Shown: positions 1 to 10,322, counted from the first letter of the stretch. The stretch: DNA of 37,941 nucleotides from Minisyncoccota bacterium (GCA_016927565.1 JAFGMK010000006.1:1-37941), one strand, 5' to 3'. Notes: generated by a model not told the origin, from the sequence alone. Made by a program: numbers and translations.

Positions 1-57
1 GACTTGGTTATATTCTTTTCGCGACAAAATAGTGAGAAGTTCTTTTTCGTTCGTCAT
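1..57 (-). CDS. 5' end of a CDS running off the window (MTNEKELLTILSRKEYNQV...)
   Basis: ATG on minus strand at 57, open to window edge, 12 nt upstream of the next minus ORF. Confidence 0.4.
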   Translation of the reverse strand, partial: MTNEKELLTILSRKEYNQV

Positions 58-69
58 CACTAAAGCTGG

Positions 70-642
70 CTATATATTCTTAAACCACTTAATAAATTTA
101 TCAAACACCGTTGGCTGCCAAACTTCGTTATTAAACTTTTTTACTTCCTCAACCGACATTTCTCCATAGGTTTTGTTTTTGCCTTCAGGGAAGAGAATCC
201 GATCAAAGTCGCGAACAAAGTTATTATGCTGGCTCCTGATTTTTAGGGCAACTTCTCCTCTTAAAACTCCAGGGAAGTTTTTTTCTTGGCTTCGGTCTTT
301 GTAAAAAAGAAGATTGACAAATTCCCAGTTACGATTCTTTTCTCCCTCAAGCAATTTTAAAAGACCCTCAGCGCCTAGGTATTTATCAATGAACTTCACA
401 TAGGTTTTAGGAAAATCATTTAAAGCCTTGATATGAAGAGCTCCGTCAATAACAAAGAGCGGCTTCTTTAATTTGGTAAAAGCGGCCCTAGCTTTTTCTC
501 GGGCAATCTCAAGCACCTCTTCGCTTCTCGACTCCGGCAAATCAACTTCAAATTGCTTTAAAACAATACCTTTATCGGCAAAATATCCTTTGGCTTGAGC
601 AAATTTCCATTTATTGGAAGTGGCGAAATAAAGCGACTTCAT
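70..642 (-). CDS. Non-canonical purine NTP pyrophosphatase (RdgB/HAM1-like)
   Basis: N-term FATSNKWKFAQAK and ESRSEEVLEIAREKA...FVIDGA resemble HAM1/ITPase motifs. Confidence 0.75.
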   Translation of the reverse strand: MKSLYFATSNKWKFAQAKGYFADKGIVLKQFEVDLPESRSEEVLEIAREKARAAFTKLKKPLFVIDGALHIKALNDFPKTYVKFIDKYLGAEGLLKLLEGEKNRNWEFVNLLFYKDRSQEKNFPGVLRGEVALKIRSQHNNFVRDFDRILFPEGKNKTYGEMSVEEVKKFNNEVWQPTVFDKFIKWFKNI

Positions 643-644
643 AA

Positions 645-1031
645 TTATTCCCTGAAAATTATATACTCAAACCATTGTTCCTGAAAATGAACAGCTCTTT
701 TAATTTCCTCATCCGTTAGATTTCCCTTTTCGAGTGGAACAACTACTAATTTATCATCGTCATCGTTTAGACGATGAATGATGGCAATACATTTTCCCTG
801 AGCTTTTTTGACGGGCTTATTAATCCCTAAAAAATAAGCGTCAATTTTTTCATCATCCGGGGCCTTGGTACCAGAAACATAGCCATAGTTGGCCTGATAA
901 ACAAAACCATGTTTTGGATGCTTGCTTCCCAACGGCCTGTCGATTACCAGGCTTACCTTCTCTCCTAAATATTTTCTGGCTAGTTTAAGGCTTTTTGAGG
1001 CTTTCATTTTTTGTTTACTACCAACTCTCAA
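645..1031 (-). CDS. Inorganic pyrophosphatase-like protein
   Basis: YQANYGYVSGTKAPDDEKIDAYFLG resembles the soluble PPase active-site block. Confidence 0.65.
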   Translation of the reverse strand: MRVGSKQKMKASKSLKLARKYLGEKVSLVIDRPLGSKHPKHGFVYQANYGYVSGTKAPDDEKIDAYFLGINKPVKKAQGKCIAIIHRLNDDDDKLVVVPLEKGNLTDEEIKRAVHFQEQWFEYIIFRE

Positions 1032-1771
1032 AATGGCTCCAGGGCTTTTTTGAAAATTATTCTTCCGGTAGCCGTCGGGCGGAAAAGATAAGTTCTCTGA
1101 CTGCCATACTTACTCTTCCTTTTTTTAGATTCTACTAGTCCCAGCTCTTCTAGGTTTTCAACCAGAATACTCTCAATCGCCCAGCGAACGGATTCGGGCA
1201 TTTCTTGACCGTAAATATCCTTAATTGACAGCTTAAGGACCAAGCTTAAACTTTTGGCAAATTGACTGAATTTAATCCAGTCGCTTGCCCGAAGCAAATA
1301 AGCCCAAATTTGTTCTTGGTTCTCCTGAATCTTTTCAACGACCTCGGCTCGGGGATGAACATAAGCCCAATTAGCCCGATGAAAATACCAGAGAATCATT
1401 TGCTCATACTGGGTTTTTTCGTCAATATTGTTTAAATAACCCTTGCCATTTTTTGAAAGAAAAAGCTTACCTTTTCTTTTGTAAACCAGATACATTACCT
1501 GAGCCAACTGCCTGATTACCATGATGTAGCGGAATTCATCTTCAGTTCGCGGTTGAAACATAACTTCTCCCTTTTCATCCCGGTGATAAATATCATGCTT
1601 AAAAAGCTTGCCCAACACCCTAATTTCTTTGACCTTTAAATTACCGGTTCCTGTTTGCGTTAATTCCAAAGGCCGCTTTTCCAATAGACGCAAAAAGGCC
1701 AAAAAATCCCGGAAGAAAATATTGGTCTTGGCAGTTTGAACCACTGGAGAATCTTTAATCTTTTTACTCAT
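1028..1771 (-). CDS. Hypothetical protein (possible winged-helix C-terminus)
   Basis: ORF track start 1780 overlaps a TATAAT box; start moved to the second Met (MSKKIKDSP). Confidence 0.6.
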   Translation of the reverse strand: MSKKIKDSPVVQTAKTNIFFRDFLAFLRLLEKRPLELTQTGTGNLKVKEIRVLGKLFKHDIYHRDEKGEVMFQPRTEDEFRYIMVIRQLAQVMYLVYKRKGKLFLSKNGKGYLNNIDEKTQYEQMILWYFHRANWAYVHPRAEVVEKIQENQEQIWAYLLRASDWIKFSQFAKSLSLVLKLSIKDIYGQEMPESVRWAIESILVENLEELGLVESKKRKSKYGSQRTYLFRPTATGRIIFKKALEPF

Positions 1772-1834
1772 TTTTTCCATTATACCAACGTTTTGTTAAT
1801 CTAAAAACTTGCTTTATCCCTTATTTCCTAGTAT

Positions 1835-3154
1835 GTGTTGGGTTGCATGGAAACTAACCAGCAACCGCCAACAAACATCAGATTTTGCCTTTATGCCAGG
1901 AAATCCTCAGAATCAGACGAAAGACAAGCAATTTCCATTAACTCCCAAGTCAAAGAAATGCTGGCAATTGCCAAAAGAGACAATTTAGCTGTCGGCAATA
2001 TTTATAAAGAAAGCCATTCGGCTAAAAAACGAGGCCAACGAGATATTTTCAACAAGCTAATAGCCGAAATTGAAAATGACCTCTATTCCGGTATTATCAC
2101 TTGGTCTGCTGACAGGCTTTCTCGTAATGCCGGCGATTTGGGAGTACTAATTGATTTAATGGATGAAGAAAAGCTAAAGCTAATTATCACTTACTCGCAA
2201 ACTTTTACTAACAACCCGAACGAAAAATTTCTCTTAATGATTTTAGGCAGTCAGGCCAAACTAGAAAACGATAACAGAAGCATCAATATAAAACGGGGAA
2301 TAAGAAATCAATGCCTGCTCGGCTATTGGCCCGGACCAGTTCCTTTAGGCTATTTTAGCAAAACAGTTAATGGAAAAAGAATAATTTACATTGATTCCAA
2401 GAGGGGCAAGTTTATTACCAAGATATTCCAAAAAGTTGCCGCTAGTTTACCGGTCAAAAAGCTTATTTTATGGATCCGTTCAGGAACAAGTTTAAGAAGT
2501 AAAAGTGGCAAACAAATCTCTAAAAGCACTATTTACAAAATGCTCCGCAATCCATTCTATTACGGCAGGTTTATATACAAAGGCATTGAATACCAGGGAA
2601 ACTATAAACCCCTAATTCCAAAAGAACTTTTTGACCAGGTTCAAGCAAAACTACGGCCATTTAGAAACACCTACAGCAGAACTACCGATAATTATTCTTT
2701 AGGTGAATTTCTCAAGTGTTCTATTTGCGGCTCTTCAGTCCATCGTCAAACTAAGCATAGAAAACTGAAAAATGGCAACACTCGCACCCGGATTTATTAC
2801 CACTGCAGTAAGCAAAAAGACAAGTTTTGTAATGTTAAATATATTTCTGAAGAAAACGTCCTTCAAGAAATTGCTAATCTTGTTGAATCAATTAATTTAA
2901 CTCAAATCCGATTTCCGGAAGAAATTAAAGAGGAGATTGCTCAATTTGAGCGTATGCGATGGGAGATTTACAAAAAAATGTCGGGCAGCCAAGTAAAATT
3001 CTCTATCTATCCGCTAGAATTTGAGGCAATTGACAAAGAAACAATCAGAATGTATCTCCAAAACATGATTTTGTACGATAAGCCAAGTAAAAAATATTAT
3101 TTAATTTCGTTGCTGCTTAAAAACTTTATGGAGATAAAACCATTACTTCTATGA
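1835..3154 (+). CDS. Large serine recombinase (resolvase N-domain, recombinase domain, zinc ribbon)
   Basis: CLYARKSSESDERQA catalytic Ser block, WSADRLSRNAGD, CSICGSS...YYHCS Zn ribbon. Confidence 0.95.
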   Translation: MLGCMETNQQPPTNIRFCLYARKSSESDERQAISINSQVKEMLAIAKRDNLAVGNIYKESHSAKKRGQRDIFNKLIAEIENDLYSGIITWSADRLSRNAGDLGVLIDLMDEEKLKLIITYSQTFTNNPNEKFLLMILGSQAKLENDNRSINIKRGIRNQCLLGYWPGPVPLGYFSKTVNGKRIIYIDSKRGKFITKIFQKVAASLPVKKLILWIRSGTSLRSKSGKQISKSTIYKMLRNPFYYGRFIYKGIEYQGNYKPLIPKELFDQVQAKLRPFRNTYSRTTDNYSLGEFLKCSICGSSVHRQTKHRKLKNGNTRTRIYYHCSKQKDKFCNVKYISEENVLQEIANLVESINLTQIRFPEEIKEEIAQFERMRWEIYKKMSGSQVKFSIYPLEFEAIDKETIRMYLQNMILYDKPSKKYYLISLLLKNFMEIKPLLL

Positions 3155-3199
3155 AACAATGGCCTATTTACCGTTGATACATTTTGATATAATTAATTT

Positions 3200-3958
3200 A
3201 TGCAAAAATTTCATAACCGTTTTCCAGACATGCTTAATCCGCAAATTACAATGCAAAATAAAGAGTCGGTTTGGCCTAGCGCTGTGGGTGCGTTTCTTGG
3301 TGCTTTTTTTGCCTTTGCATTTGGCTTAGTGACTTTTTATCTTCAGAAAAAATTGAAAAGGTACTGGAGACACAAAAGAGCCGTAGTTGAACTAGAGCAT
3401 CTAGTTAATGACCACTTGGATAATAGTTCGGTAAATCAGTATCTACTTGAAGGTACCGTCAGGACACTGCAAAAACACCATATGGCATATACCTTATTAA
3501 ATCAATTCAGATTGCCCAAAAATATAAACCTTCGAGTTGGCAACCTGGATGTAGCAAACGCTTACCTTGAATATAAAAACTCTGTGCTAAAACTAAATCA
3601 TGGAATGAGTACTTGGCAAGGTCTAAACGAAAAACTACAACAAAACGTGATTGCGAATCCTAAATTACCACCGCCAATTATTCATGAAAACATGAGACAC
3701 ATTCAAAAGCAGGGAGAATCTTTACTCAAATTTTTGACCGGGTTAGACAGAGACGCAAAAAGATTTTTAGCTTTTATAAGAATTTACCTAAGGAAAGACA
3801 AGCACATTTGGTCAATCTGGTTTTTGAATAAGAAAAATAAAGGCAAGCCCATTATTACTAAAAAAGAGACTGAGAAAGACTTAAGAGCTCTCGATAATGA
3901 GATTAGAGAAATCTCAAAAATTTCTCGCAAACGAATAGCTGAGATCATGGAAAACTAA
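3200..3958 (+). CDS. Single-TM hypothetical protein
   Basis: Hydrophobic segment AVGAFLGAFFAFAFGLVTFYL; TATAAT 6 nt upstream of ATG. Confidence 0.65.
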   Translation: MQKFHNRFPDMLNPQITMQNKESVWPSAVGAFLGAFFAFAFGLVTFYLQKKLKRYWRHKRAVVELEHLVNDHLDNSSVNQYLLEGTVRTLQKHHMAYTLLNQFRLPKNINLRVGNLDVANAYLEYKNSVLKLNHGMSTWQGLNEKLQQNVIANPKLPPPIIHENMRHIQKQGESLLKFLTGLDRDAKRFLAFIRIYLRKDKHIWSIWFLNKKNKGKPIITKKETEKDLRALDNEIREISKISRKRIAEIMEN

Positions 3959-3962
3959 GACG

Positions 3963-4475
3963 TTACCTTAATAAAGTTAAAGTTAATCTTAGTATAAAGG
4001 GGACAATCCTTATCGTCGGCAACCTATATTCGTAAGCAATCTTATAATAGATATTTCTATATTCGTTTATCTGTAGCCTCAGCCTTGTATCAAACTCATG
4101 ATCGTCCTCGATTCTTCTCAGTGAGTCTCCTGCAACCCTTTCTATTGCGGGAAATAAAAGTTGCCTTTTGTAATCTCCCAAAACCGCAGAATATTGATCT
4201 AATTTCTCTTCGGATAGCCTCAGTAACTCTTTTTCAATTCCCAGATAAATCTTCAGTAATTTTGGGAGTCTTTGATAGGGGCATTTTGGTTTGACACCAA
4301 GCAGAACAACATTGGCAATTTTCTTGTACTTAAAGTTCAAAACGGTAGAAAGATTTTTACTTACCCTTAGTAACTTGTTCCCTTCATGCTTAGACTTTAA
4401 ATGTGAGACAATTTTGTTGCCTGAGTACGAATTAACAAACAAAAAAAATCTTACTTCTCCATAGTTTTTTAACAT
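3963..4475 (-). CDS. Hypothetical protein
   Basis: ORF of 170 aa at distal end of minus-strand gene train. Confidence 0.5.
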   Translation of the reverse strand: MLKNYGEVRFFLFVNSYSGNKIVSHLKSKHEGNKLLRVSKNLSTVLNFKYKKIANVVLLGVKPKCPYQRLPKLLKIYLGIEKELLRLSEEKLDQYSAVLGDYKRQLLFPAIERVAGDSLRRIEDDHEFDTRLRLQINEYRNIYYKIAYEYRLPTIRIVPFILRLTLTLLR

Positions 4476-4567
4476 TAGCTAATTCTGTAGTAACTTGAAA
4501 GAAAATACAAAATATTGCGGCCATTGGGCGTTTTTACGCTAAAAAATTTATGAATGCTCTAATCAAC

Positions 4568-5548
4568 TCACCCAAATTTAAAATTCTCATCTGTATTATT
4601 TAGCTGCTTCAATAAAGCAGAATTAACTAGCTTAGGATGTTGTTTAATTAAATTTTGTAAATCCTTTCTTGACCTATCAGCAAAGTGGATTTGGTTATTG
4701 CTGATTGCTGTTTCCAAAATCAGATCAAACTGCTTTTTAGTGAATGAGTCAAATTCTGAAATCAAAGACGTTCTCCATTCCGAGGAAGCATATGAACGAG
4801 CTTTTTTTAGTGATTTAATAAGTAAATCAAGTACGATAGGTGCGCACCTTTGTTCGTTTTTGATTGCTTTGACAATTTTAATGCATTCTTTTTCTAATTC
4901 TTTAGACTTGAATTTTAATGCTTGATAAACGGAAAGAAATCCATGGGGATTAGGGCCGTTGTCAACGGAAACAGGAATAATTAGTTTACTTGTGATAAAT
5001 GCCATACCGGATTCTTGGTCCGTCCATTTTGACTCGTTAAATTCTGGAGTTATTATAGGGATGAAAACGTGGCAAGCTTTGAGATTGTCTATTATTACTT
5101 TTTGCCACTCCAAGGACGGCCTGATATCATCGTGTGCTAAAAACACATTAAAACCAAACTTCGACAGCCATCTTTTGATCTCTCCCGCCCCCTTTTTGTT
5201 TAAAGAAGAGTAGCTTATAAAAACTCTTATCTCATCTATTTTATCGTCTTTATTTTTAACCTGCGAGCGTTCCTGAATAAGATATTCCCTTTTATACTGT
5301 GCAATTATTTGCCTAATATAAACATCTATCTGTTCGGCAGCGTGTTTTCTGGTTTCTATGGGTATGCTTGGATAAAGGTGTTGGCTTAAACTTGTAAATT
5401 TTTTATATGAGTATCTTCTGCTTGTTTTTAACAAAGCATTAACTTCTGCTAACCAGTTTTTTGCGTCTTTATGTCCAGGGTCAGTGTAAAGCTGCTTAAC
5501 GTTAAGTAGCTTTAAATATTTTTCGAGTTCTTTGATCAGGTCCTTCAT
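4568..5548 (-). CDS. TIR-domain protein with helical N- and C-terminal regions
   Basis: IRVFISYSSLNKKGAGEIKRWLSKFGFNVFLAHDDI...SKWTDQESGMAF matches TIR signature including a plausible catalytic Glu. Confidence 0.88.
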   Translation of the reverse strand: MKDLIKELEKYLKLLNVKQLYTDPGHKDAKNWLAEVNALLKTSRRYSYKKFTSLSQHLYPSIPIETRKHAAEQIDVYIRQIIAQYKREYLIQERSQVKNKDDKIDEIRVFISYSSLNKKGAGEIKRWLSKFGFNVFLAHDDIRPSLEWQKVIIDNLKACHVFIPIITPEFNESKWTDQESGMAFITSKLIIPVSVDNGPNPHGFLSVYQALKFKSKELEKECIKIVKAIKNEQRCAPIVLDLLIKSLKKARSYASSEWRTSLISEFDSFTKKQFDLILETAISNNQIHFADRSRKDLQNLIKQHPKLVNSALLKQLNNTDENFKFG

Positions 5549-6216
5549 ATAATAGTTTTTTCTCTCTTTGCCTTTTCTAATAATTTCTTAAGGTCATTGG
5601 CCGGAATTAATGGGCAAAATTGACCCCAAACCCATTTTCCTTTTGCCCGGCCGGTTTTTCCAATAATGTAGTAACCAAGTCTGTATTCGATCTCCCCCTT
5701 TTTCCATTGTCCTCTATGGCTTAATTTTCCCTCATAACTTTCTTTCCGGAGTCTTTCTATAACAAAAACCTTTTCATCCAGATTACTCTGAGGCATAAAT
5801 GTCCAAGCTTCCCTAATCCAAAAATGTCGACCTTTTCGGCCGAGAGCCGAGCAGGTAAGACGGCGAATATTGCCGTTTTCGTGAGATAGAAATTCAAGAA
5901 GCGAACCAATATTTCTTTCATTTCCTTCTTTACCGACCAAAACTACATAAGAAGCCAAATCTTCAATTCTTTCTTTTAGGAGAAGACTAACTACGGCTTT
6001 GATATAAAATCTTTGGTAGCCCTTCAGAAGCCCATAAGTAGAAAAATTTGCTTGGTAGCCTTGCCCAATAATTCTTTTGGATCGTGAGCCTGTCAGAATT
6101 CTGACAAAATCAGTCTCCCTTTCGATTATTCCCGCACCTTCGTCAAGACATTTTTGAGTAGTTTTAAAAACATCTTGATTCCATTTAGGAATATAGCTAG
6201 TTCTATCTTTGGACAT
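5545..6216 (-). CDS. HEAT-like repeat protein with C-terminal GKWVWGQFCPLIPANDL module
   Basis: IGSLLEFLSHENGNIRRLTCSALGRKG HEAT-like; overlaps TIR start by 4 nt. Confidence 0.6.
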   Translation of the reverse strand: MSKDRTSYIPKWNQDVFKTTQKCLDEGAGIIERETDFVRILTGSRSKRIIGQGYQANFSTYGLLKGYQRFYIKAVVSLLLKERIEDLASYVVLVGKEGNERNIGSLLEFLSHENGNIRRLTCSALGRKGRHFWIREAWTFMPQSNLDEKVFVIERLRKESYEGKLSHRGQWKKGEIEYRLGYYIIGKTGRAKGKWVWGQFCPLIPANDLKKLLEKAKREKTII

Positions 6217-6224
6217 TTTACCCT

Positions 6225-7160
6225 TTATAATTTATATTTCTTTGCTACATCTCTTAGTTTTTCCGATCCCTCTTTTCCTTCTTCTTCTAAAAAATCAGCC
6301 ATGTGGCTATATAACTCATATAAACGCTTTGAGTTTTTGCTATTTACAATGGCTTTATTGAACAATGTCCAAGCAACATCATTCAAAGATGGCCTTTTCT
6401 CAAATTTTTCCGCAAGACTTATTGACGTTTCTTCCCAATCCGAATTGCTGAAACCAAACTTGTAAAGAATTTCAAGCCATTTACCGAAGTTAAAAATCTT
6501 AGGAAGCTGTTTCTTATAGCGAGGATATTTCTGTTTACATCTGTCAAAGCGTTTTGACAACGAGGTTATATCTCCCTGTGTAAAACGATGGAACGTAAAC
6601 TTGTTATTTTCAGCCAAGCCCCTTCTAATAATTTCAAGGCATTCTCTGTAATTTTTTTTCTTTTCATAACATAAAGAAAGACGTAAAAGGACTGGAAGAA
6701 AATATGTAGGACCAATGTCTTGAAAGTCTTTAATGATAGACGTGTATATTCTAATAGCCTCTGTGATATTAGTCTTTTCTAATTTTCTTCCGCGACTATA
6801 TAATTCATAAGCCAAGTCGTTTCTTTCCTTAAGTATTTCTGATTGTTTGAGTCTTTTTTTTGCTTTTTCTTTGAAATAACTCTTAGGAAGAATTCCTCCT
6901 GCTTTTTTTAGCTCGGCAACAATTTTATCTGATCCAAGTTCTTCTTTAAGAACTCCAACTAAAATACATCTGCAGCCATGAAGAGAAATACAGCTTTTTA
7001 TCCCTTTCTCATAGCCTCTAAGCTTTTCAAGCTGAGATTCATTATTCAAAATATGCAAACCATCAAGCTCTTTACAAATTCGGCAGGTGTTTTCATCTAA
7101 AATTGCAGAAATGTAAAAATATGCAATATTAGTATCGTAGATAGTAGGCATAAAAATCAA
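6225..7160 (-). CDS. Protein with N-terminal phage Mu gpF-like Cys motif and C-terminal TPR-like helices
   Basis: LDENTCRICKELDGL...HGCRCILVGVL resembles the minor-head-protein motif; NITEAIRIYTSIIKDF helical repeats. Confidence 0.6.
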   Translation of the reverse strand: MIFMPTIYDTNIAYFYISAILDENTCRICKELDGLHILNNESQLEKLRGYEKGIKSCISLHGCRCILVGVLKEELGSDKIVAELKKAGGILPKSYFKEKAKKRLKQSEILKERNDLAYELYSRGRKLEKTNITEAIRIYTSIIKDFQDIGPTYFLPVLLRLSLCYEKKKNYRECLEIIRRGLAENNKFTFHRFTQGDITSLSKRFDRCKQKYPRYKKQLPKIFNFGKWLEILYKFGFSNSDWEETSISLAEKFEKRPSLNDVAWTLFNKAIVNSKNSKRLYELYSHMADFLEEEGKEGSEKLRDVAKKYKL

Positions 7161-7163
7161 TAA

Positions 7164-7529
7164 TTATTCTTTCAAAAAACCTTTTAACATCTTAAAGAAA
7201 GTTTTAGGATTTGTTTTTATGGCTAGCTTTTCGAACTCATCTACTAAATTCTCTTTGTCAAATTTTTTCAGTAATCTTGCCGTGTACTTTATGTGGGTTT
7301 GTCCTCCAAAACCTCCTAGATAATAGATAACAAAACCCATTTTTTCTAATGCTTCAAGCCATCTTTTTTCCCTTGCGAGAATAATTGACATTTGATAATA
7401 CATCATAAACCACATATCATCTTTATTATTTGACAGCCTAATCAGTGCCTCATTAGCTACTTTCCAGGCTTTATCATATTCCTTTTGCTTGATTAACCCC
7501 TCAACTATATTTAAGTATTTGATGAACAT
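7164..7529 (-). CDS. Small TPR-like helical protein
   Basis: EGLIKQKEYDKAWKVANEALIRLS TPR-like repeat. Confidence 0.6.
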   Translation of the reverse strand: MFIKYLNIVEGLIKQKEYDKAWKVANEALIRLSNNKDDMWFMMYYQMSIILAREKRWLEALEKMGFVIYYLGGFGGQTHIKYTARLLKKFDKENLVDEFEKLAIKTNPKTFFKMLKGFLKE

Positions 7530-7541
7530 TAAAATGTGTGG

Positions 7542-9041
7542 CTACTTTAATTGTTGTAATTCTTCTAAAATTCTTACCATGGCAAAAGTATCTAGGGTGC
7601 AGTATTTACTAAGGTCTGAAATTATTTGCTTTTTTTGTTCTTGATTTTTACCCTTTAGAAAAGTCTGGGTCCATGTTCTTCTGGAGGCTAAACCATCTGA
7701 AACCATTAATTCTTTATAACTTAAATCGGGGCAAAGAACCGGCAATACATTTTTAATTGAAGCGCTTCCAAAAAAATCTTTGTCAAAAAACCACATTTCA
7801 GAAAATAGAGTCATTAGATCCATTATTCTTTCGTTTAGTCTATCTAAAAATTCTTTGTATTCAGGATACAGATTGGCCATTCTCTCATTACATCCTTTTT
7901 CATAACTCATATTCCAAGTAAGTACAGTTCCTGTATCTCCAATGTCTTGTTTTAGTTTTTGTAAAAGGGCCGGCGTTGGATTTGAGTTTTCTTGATATAA
8001 ATATTCAGCGTGTTTTACCTCTGCTCCAGGAGAGTCGATAACATGAAGTGAATACTGGAACGGATAATCCTTGTATGGACTTAAGCCATCAAAATCAGGG
8101 ATTATAGACGAGAAGGTTTCATAATCAAAAAAATACAGTGGGTATTGAAAAGTGTCTAGAAACTCTTTTATTTTCTCTTTTTCAAGAATCCTTTGGTTTT
8201 CCCTCGTCGTTTTTACTTGAGCCAGTTGTTTATCTCTTAAGCATTCCTCATCAGGAATGTCTTTCAAGAAAGTAATTCCTGCGTCTTCAAGTTTACCAAT
8301 TTGCTCGGCACTTGGGTAACTGAGTGAATAAATACTGTAAGGATCTAAATTAGGATTTAAGCTCTTGTAGATATCAAGCCACTCGGCAAGCCAGTTAACT
8401 CTTGGCACTTCCAGTTGATTTGCAAAACGTAGGGAGAGGTCGGGCATCTTATTTTGGGCCAAAACATCAAAGGCTTTTTGAACCTGCTCTTCTGTAATCT
8501 CAGAGAGCGCATGAACGGCACCAGTAACATCCGTTTTTTGGGTAAGCTGAGCGGAATCAATATTTCCTTCCCGAACATATTCCCTGTTAGCATGAATTAC
8601 TGCTATGTTTCTTACTTTTATTCCGGCTTTTGTGAGAACAGCTAATTGAAACGCCAAATCATATTCATGTTCTGGTTTTGCCTTGCTTGAAGATTTTATT
8701 TCAATAAGATCAAAAGTATCTTTCGAAGCTCTATCAAGCACGTCAACAATACAAGTAATCCCATCTGCCTCAAATCTTCCCTGTAAAATGGTCTTTGCAC
8801 CAGCTTTCAGTGTCGCGGCAGTCCTTGCCGGCAAAGAAATATATTCATCGTAGCTACTAAATCCAAGCCTCGTCGCTTCCGGAAACAACTCTTCTGCGTA
8901 TTTTTCAAAATCATGCCCAACATCAAACATTTCCTGAGTAGCCTCGTCAATGGCCGGAAGTTTCTCTTTTTGGTACTTTTTCAGCCACAGCCACGCAGGA
9001 TGTCTTAAAAAAAGCATGTAGTCTGACTTTGAGAGGATCAC
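7542..9041 (-). CDS. DUF2779-type nuclease (PD-(D/E)XK plus DnaQ-like exonuclease region)
   Basis: N-term SKSDYMLFLRHPAWLWLKK, FDLIEIKSSSK, and YFFDYETFSSIIP. Confidence 0.8.
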   Translation of the reverse strand: MILSKSDYMLFLRHPAWLWLKKYQKEKLPAIDEATQEMFDVGHDFEKYAEELFPEATRLGFSSYDEYISLPARTAATLKAGAKTILQGRFEADGITCIVDVLDRASKDTFDLIEIKSSSKAKPEHEYDLAFQLAVLTKAGIKVRNIAVIHANREYVREGNIDSAQLTQKTDVTGAVHALSEITEEQVQKAFDVLAQNKMPDLSLRFANQLEVPRVNWLAEWLDIYKSLNPNLDPYSIYSLSYPSAEQIGKLEDAGITFLKDIPDEECLRDKQLAQVKTTRENQRILEKEKIKEFLDTFQYPLYFFDYETFSSIIPDFDGLSPYKDYPFQYSLHVIDSPGAEVKHAEYLYQENSNPTPALLQKLKQDIGDTGTVLTWNMSYEKGCNERMANLYPEYKEFLDRLNERIMDLMTLFSEMWFFDKDFFGSASIKNVLPVLCPDLSYKELMVSDGLASRRTWTQTFLKGKNQEQKKQIISDLSKYCTLDTFAMVRILEELQQLK

Positions 9042-9062
9042 TCTATAATTACACTATTTTAA

Positions 9063-10322
9063 TTATTTCTTTTTACTACTTTTTTCAAATGCTTTTGCAA
9101 CACTTGGACTATTGGCAGTTAGTCTCTTTATCGATAGATCATCTGCTTTATTATTTGCTAAACGTAAATTGTTATCGGATTTCAGTAAGTTTTCTTTAAC
9201 CTTGTTTAAGTGGTCTATCGTTTTATCAATCTCCTCTACTGCTTTGGCAAATTGCCTAGATGCTAAGTTATAATTTCTTGCAAATGCATTTTTAAATGCA
9301 TTCATGTTGTTTTCAAAGTTCGTAACATCAATATTTTGATTCTTGAGTCTTTGAATCTTTTTTCTAAGTTCTTGTGATTTTATATTTCCTTGCCGTAGGA
9401 AACCGATAATTGTAATAAAATGCTGTGGTCTAATTGAATACATACTGGGGTAATCAGTGACCGTTACGATATCATCATAAAACTCATTATCCTTCTCAAG
9501 AAGACTTACTAGAACAGCAAATTCACAATTTTTTTCCCTCCGATCCTTATCTAACTTTTTGAAAAAATCTTTATTTTTATGTTTGGATGCAGTAGTGTCA
9601 TCCTCGTTTTTCATCTCGAACATAATAGATAAAATTTCATTCCCATCTTCGTCAACCTCTCGATAAATATAATCTCCCTTTGAACCTGATTTAAATACGT
9701 TGTTATCCTTGCCAAATTGTGCATTGGGGAAAGCAAATGGACGTATCCTGTTAAACTCATTTTCGCAGTGTACTTCTAGAGACTCGCCGATCATTTTAGT
9801 ACTCATTCTTGAACGCATCTCTTTTAGAGATACTAGAGCAGTTTCACTTGCTTGTAATTTATCTTGTAGTTTTTGTTCACTTAGTTCTTTTTGATGTTTA
9901 ATCTCTTGAATTTCAAGCTCTTTATCACCCAGCTTCTTTCGATACTCTTTTTCTAGCTTTTGACGTTCCTCTAGAGATTTAACCTTGGTTTCAGATTTAA
10001 CTTGTTTTGTAATGCTTTCGAGTTTTGTGTTGAGTGCAGCTATTTCTTGATTTTTCTTCTCAAGTGCTTCTTTTGCTTTACTGATAATATCCTTTTCTTT
10101 AAGCCTGGCCTCGAGTTCTTTTTCTTTCGTTATGCTTCTTTTAGCTGCTTCAAGCCTTGAGTCAAATTCATCGGTTTCGATTGACTTAATGAGATTATCT
10201 ATTGTTGTTTTATCAATATCTGTTTCGTGTATTGATTTGAGATCAATAATGTCTCCCTTTTGAGCATCTTCTTGCAGTACCAGAGTATTCTTATCTTGGA
10301 TAGATACCTTAACTTTTTTCAT
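9063..10322 (-). CDS. DUF2130 family coiled-coil protein
   Basis: Long coiled coil followed by GESLEVHCENEFNRIRPFAFPNAQFGKDN...GSKGDYIYRE, typical of DUF2130. Confidence 0.85.
   Translation of the reverse strand: MKKVKVSIQDKNTLVLQEDAQKGDIIDLKSIHETDIDKTTIDNLIKSIETDEFDSRLEAAKRSITKEKELEARLKEKDIISKAKEALEKKNQEIAALNTKLESITKQVKSETKVKSLEERQKLEKEYRKKLGDKELEIQEIKHQKELSEQKLQDKLQASETALVSLKEMRSRMSTKMIGESLEVHCENEFNRIRPFAFPNAQFGKDNNVFKSGSKGDYIYREVDEDGNEILSIMFEMKNEDDTTASKHKNKDFFKKLDKDRREKNCEFAVLVSLLEKDNEFYDDIVTVTDYPSMYSIRPQHFITIIGFLRQGNIKSQELRKKIQRLKNQNIDVTNFENNMNAFKNAFARNYNLASRQFAKAVEEIDKTIDHLNKVKENLLKSDNNLRLANNKADDLSIKRLTANSPSVAKAFEKSSKKK

Noticed and set aside
4085-5213. Plus-strand ORFs (4085-4294, 4698-4925, 4959-5213) inside the TIR gene region
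   Set aside because: Antisense to better-supported minus-strand genes, with low-quality peptide composition.
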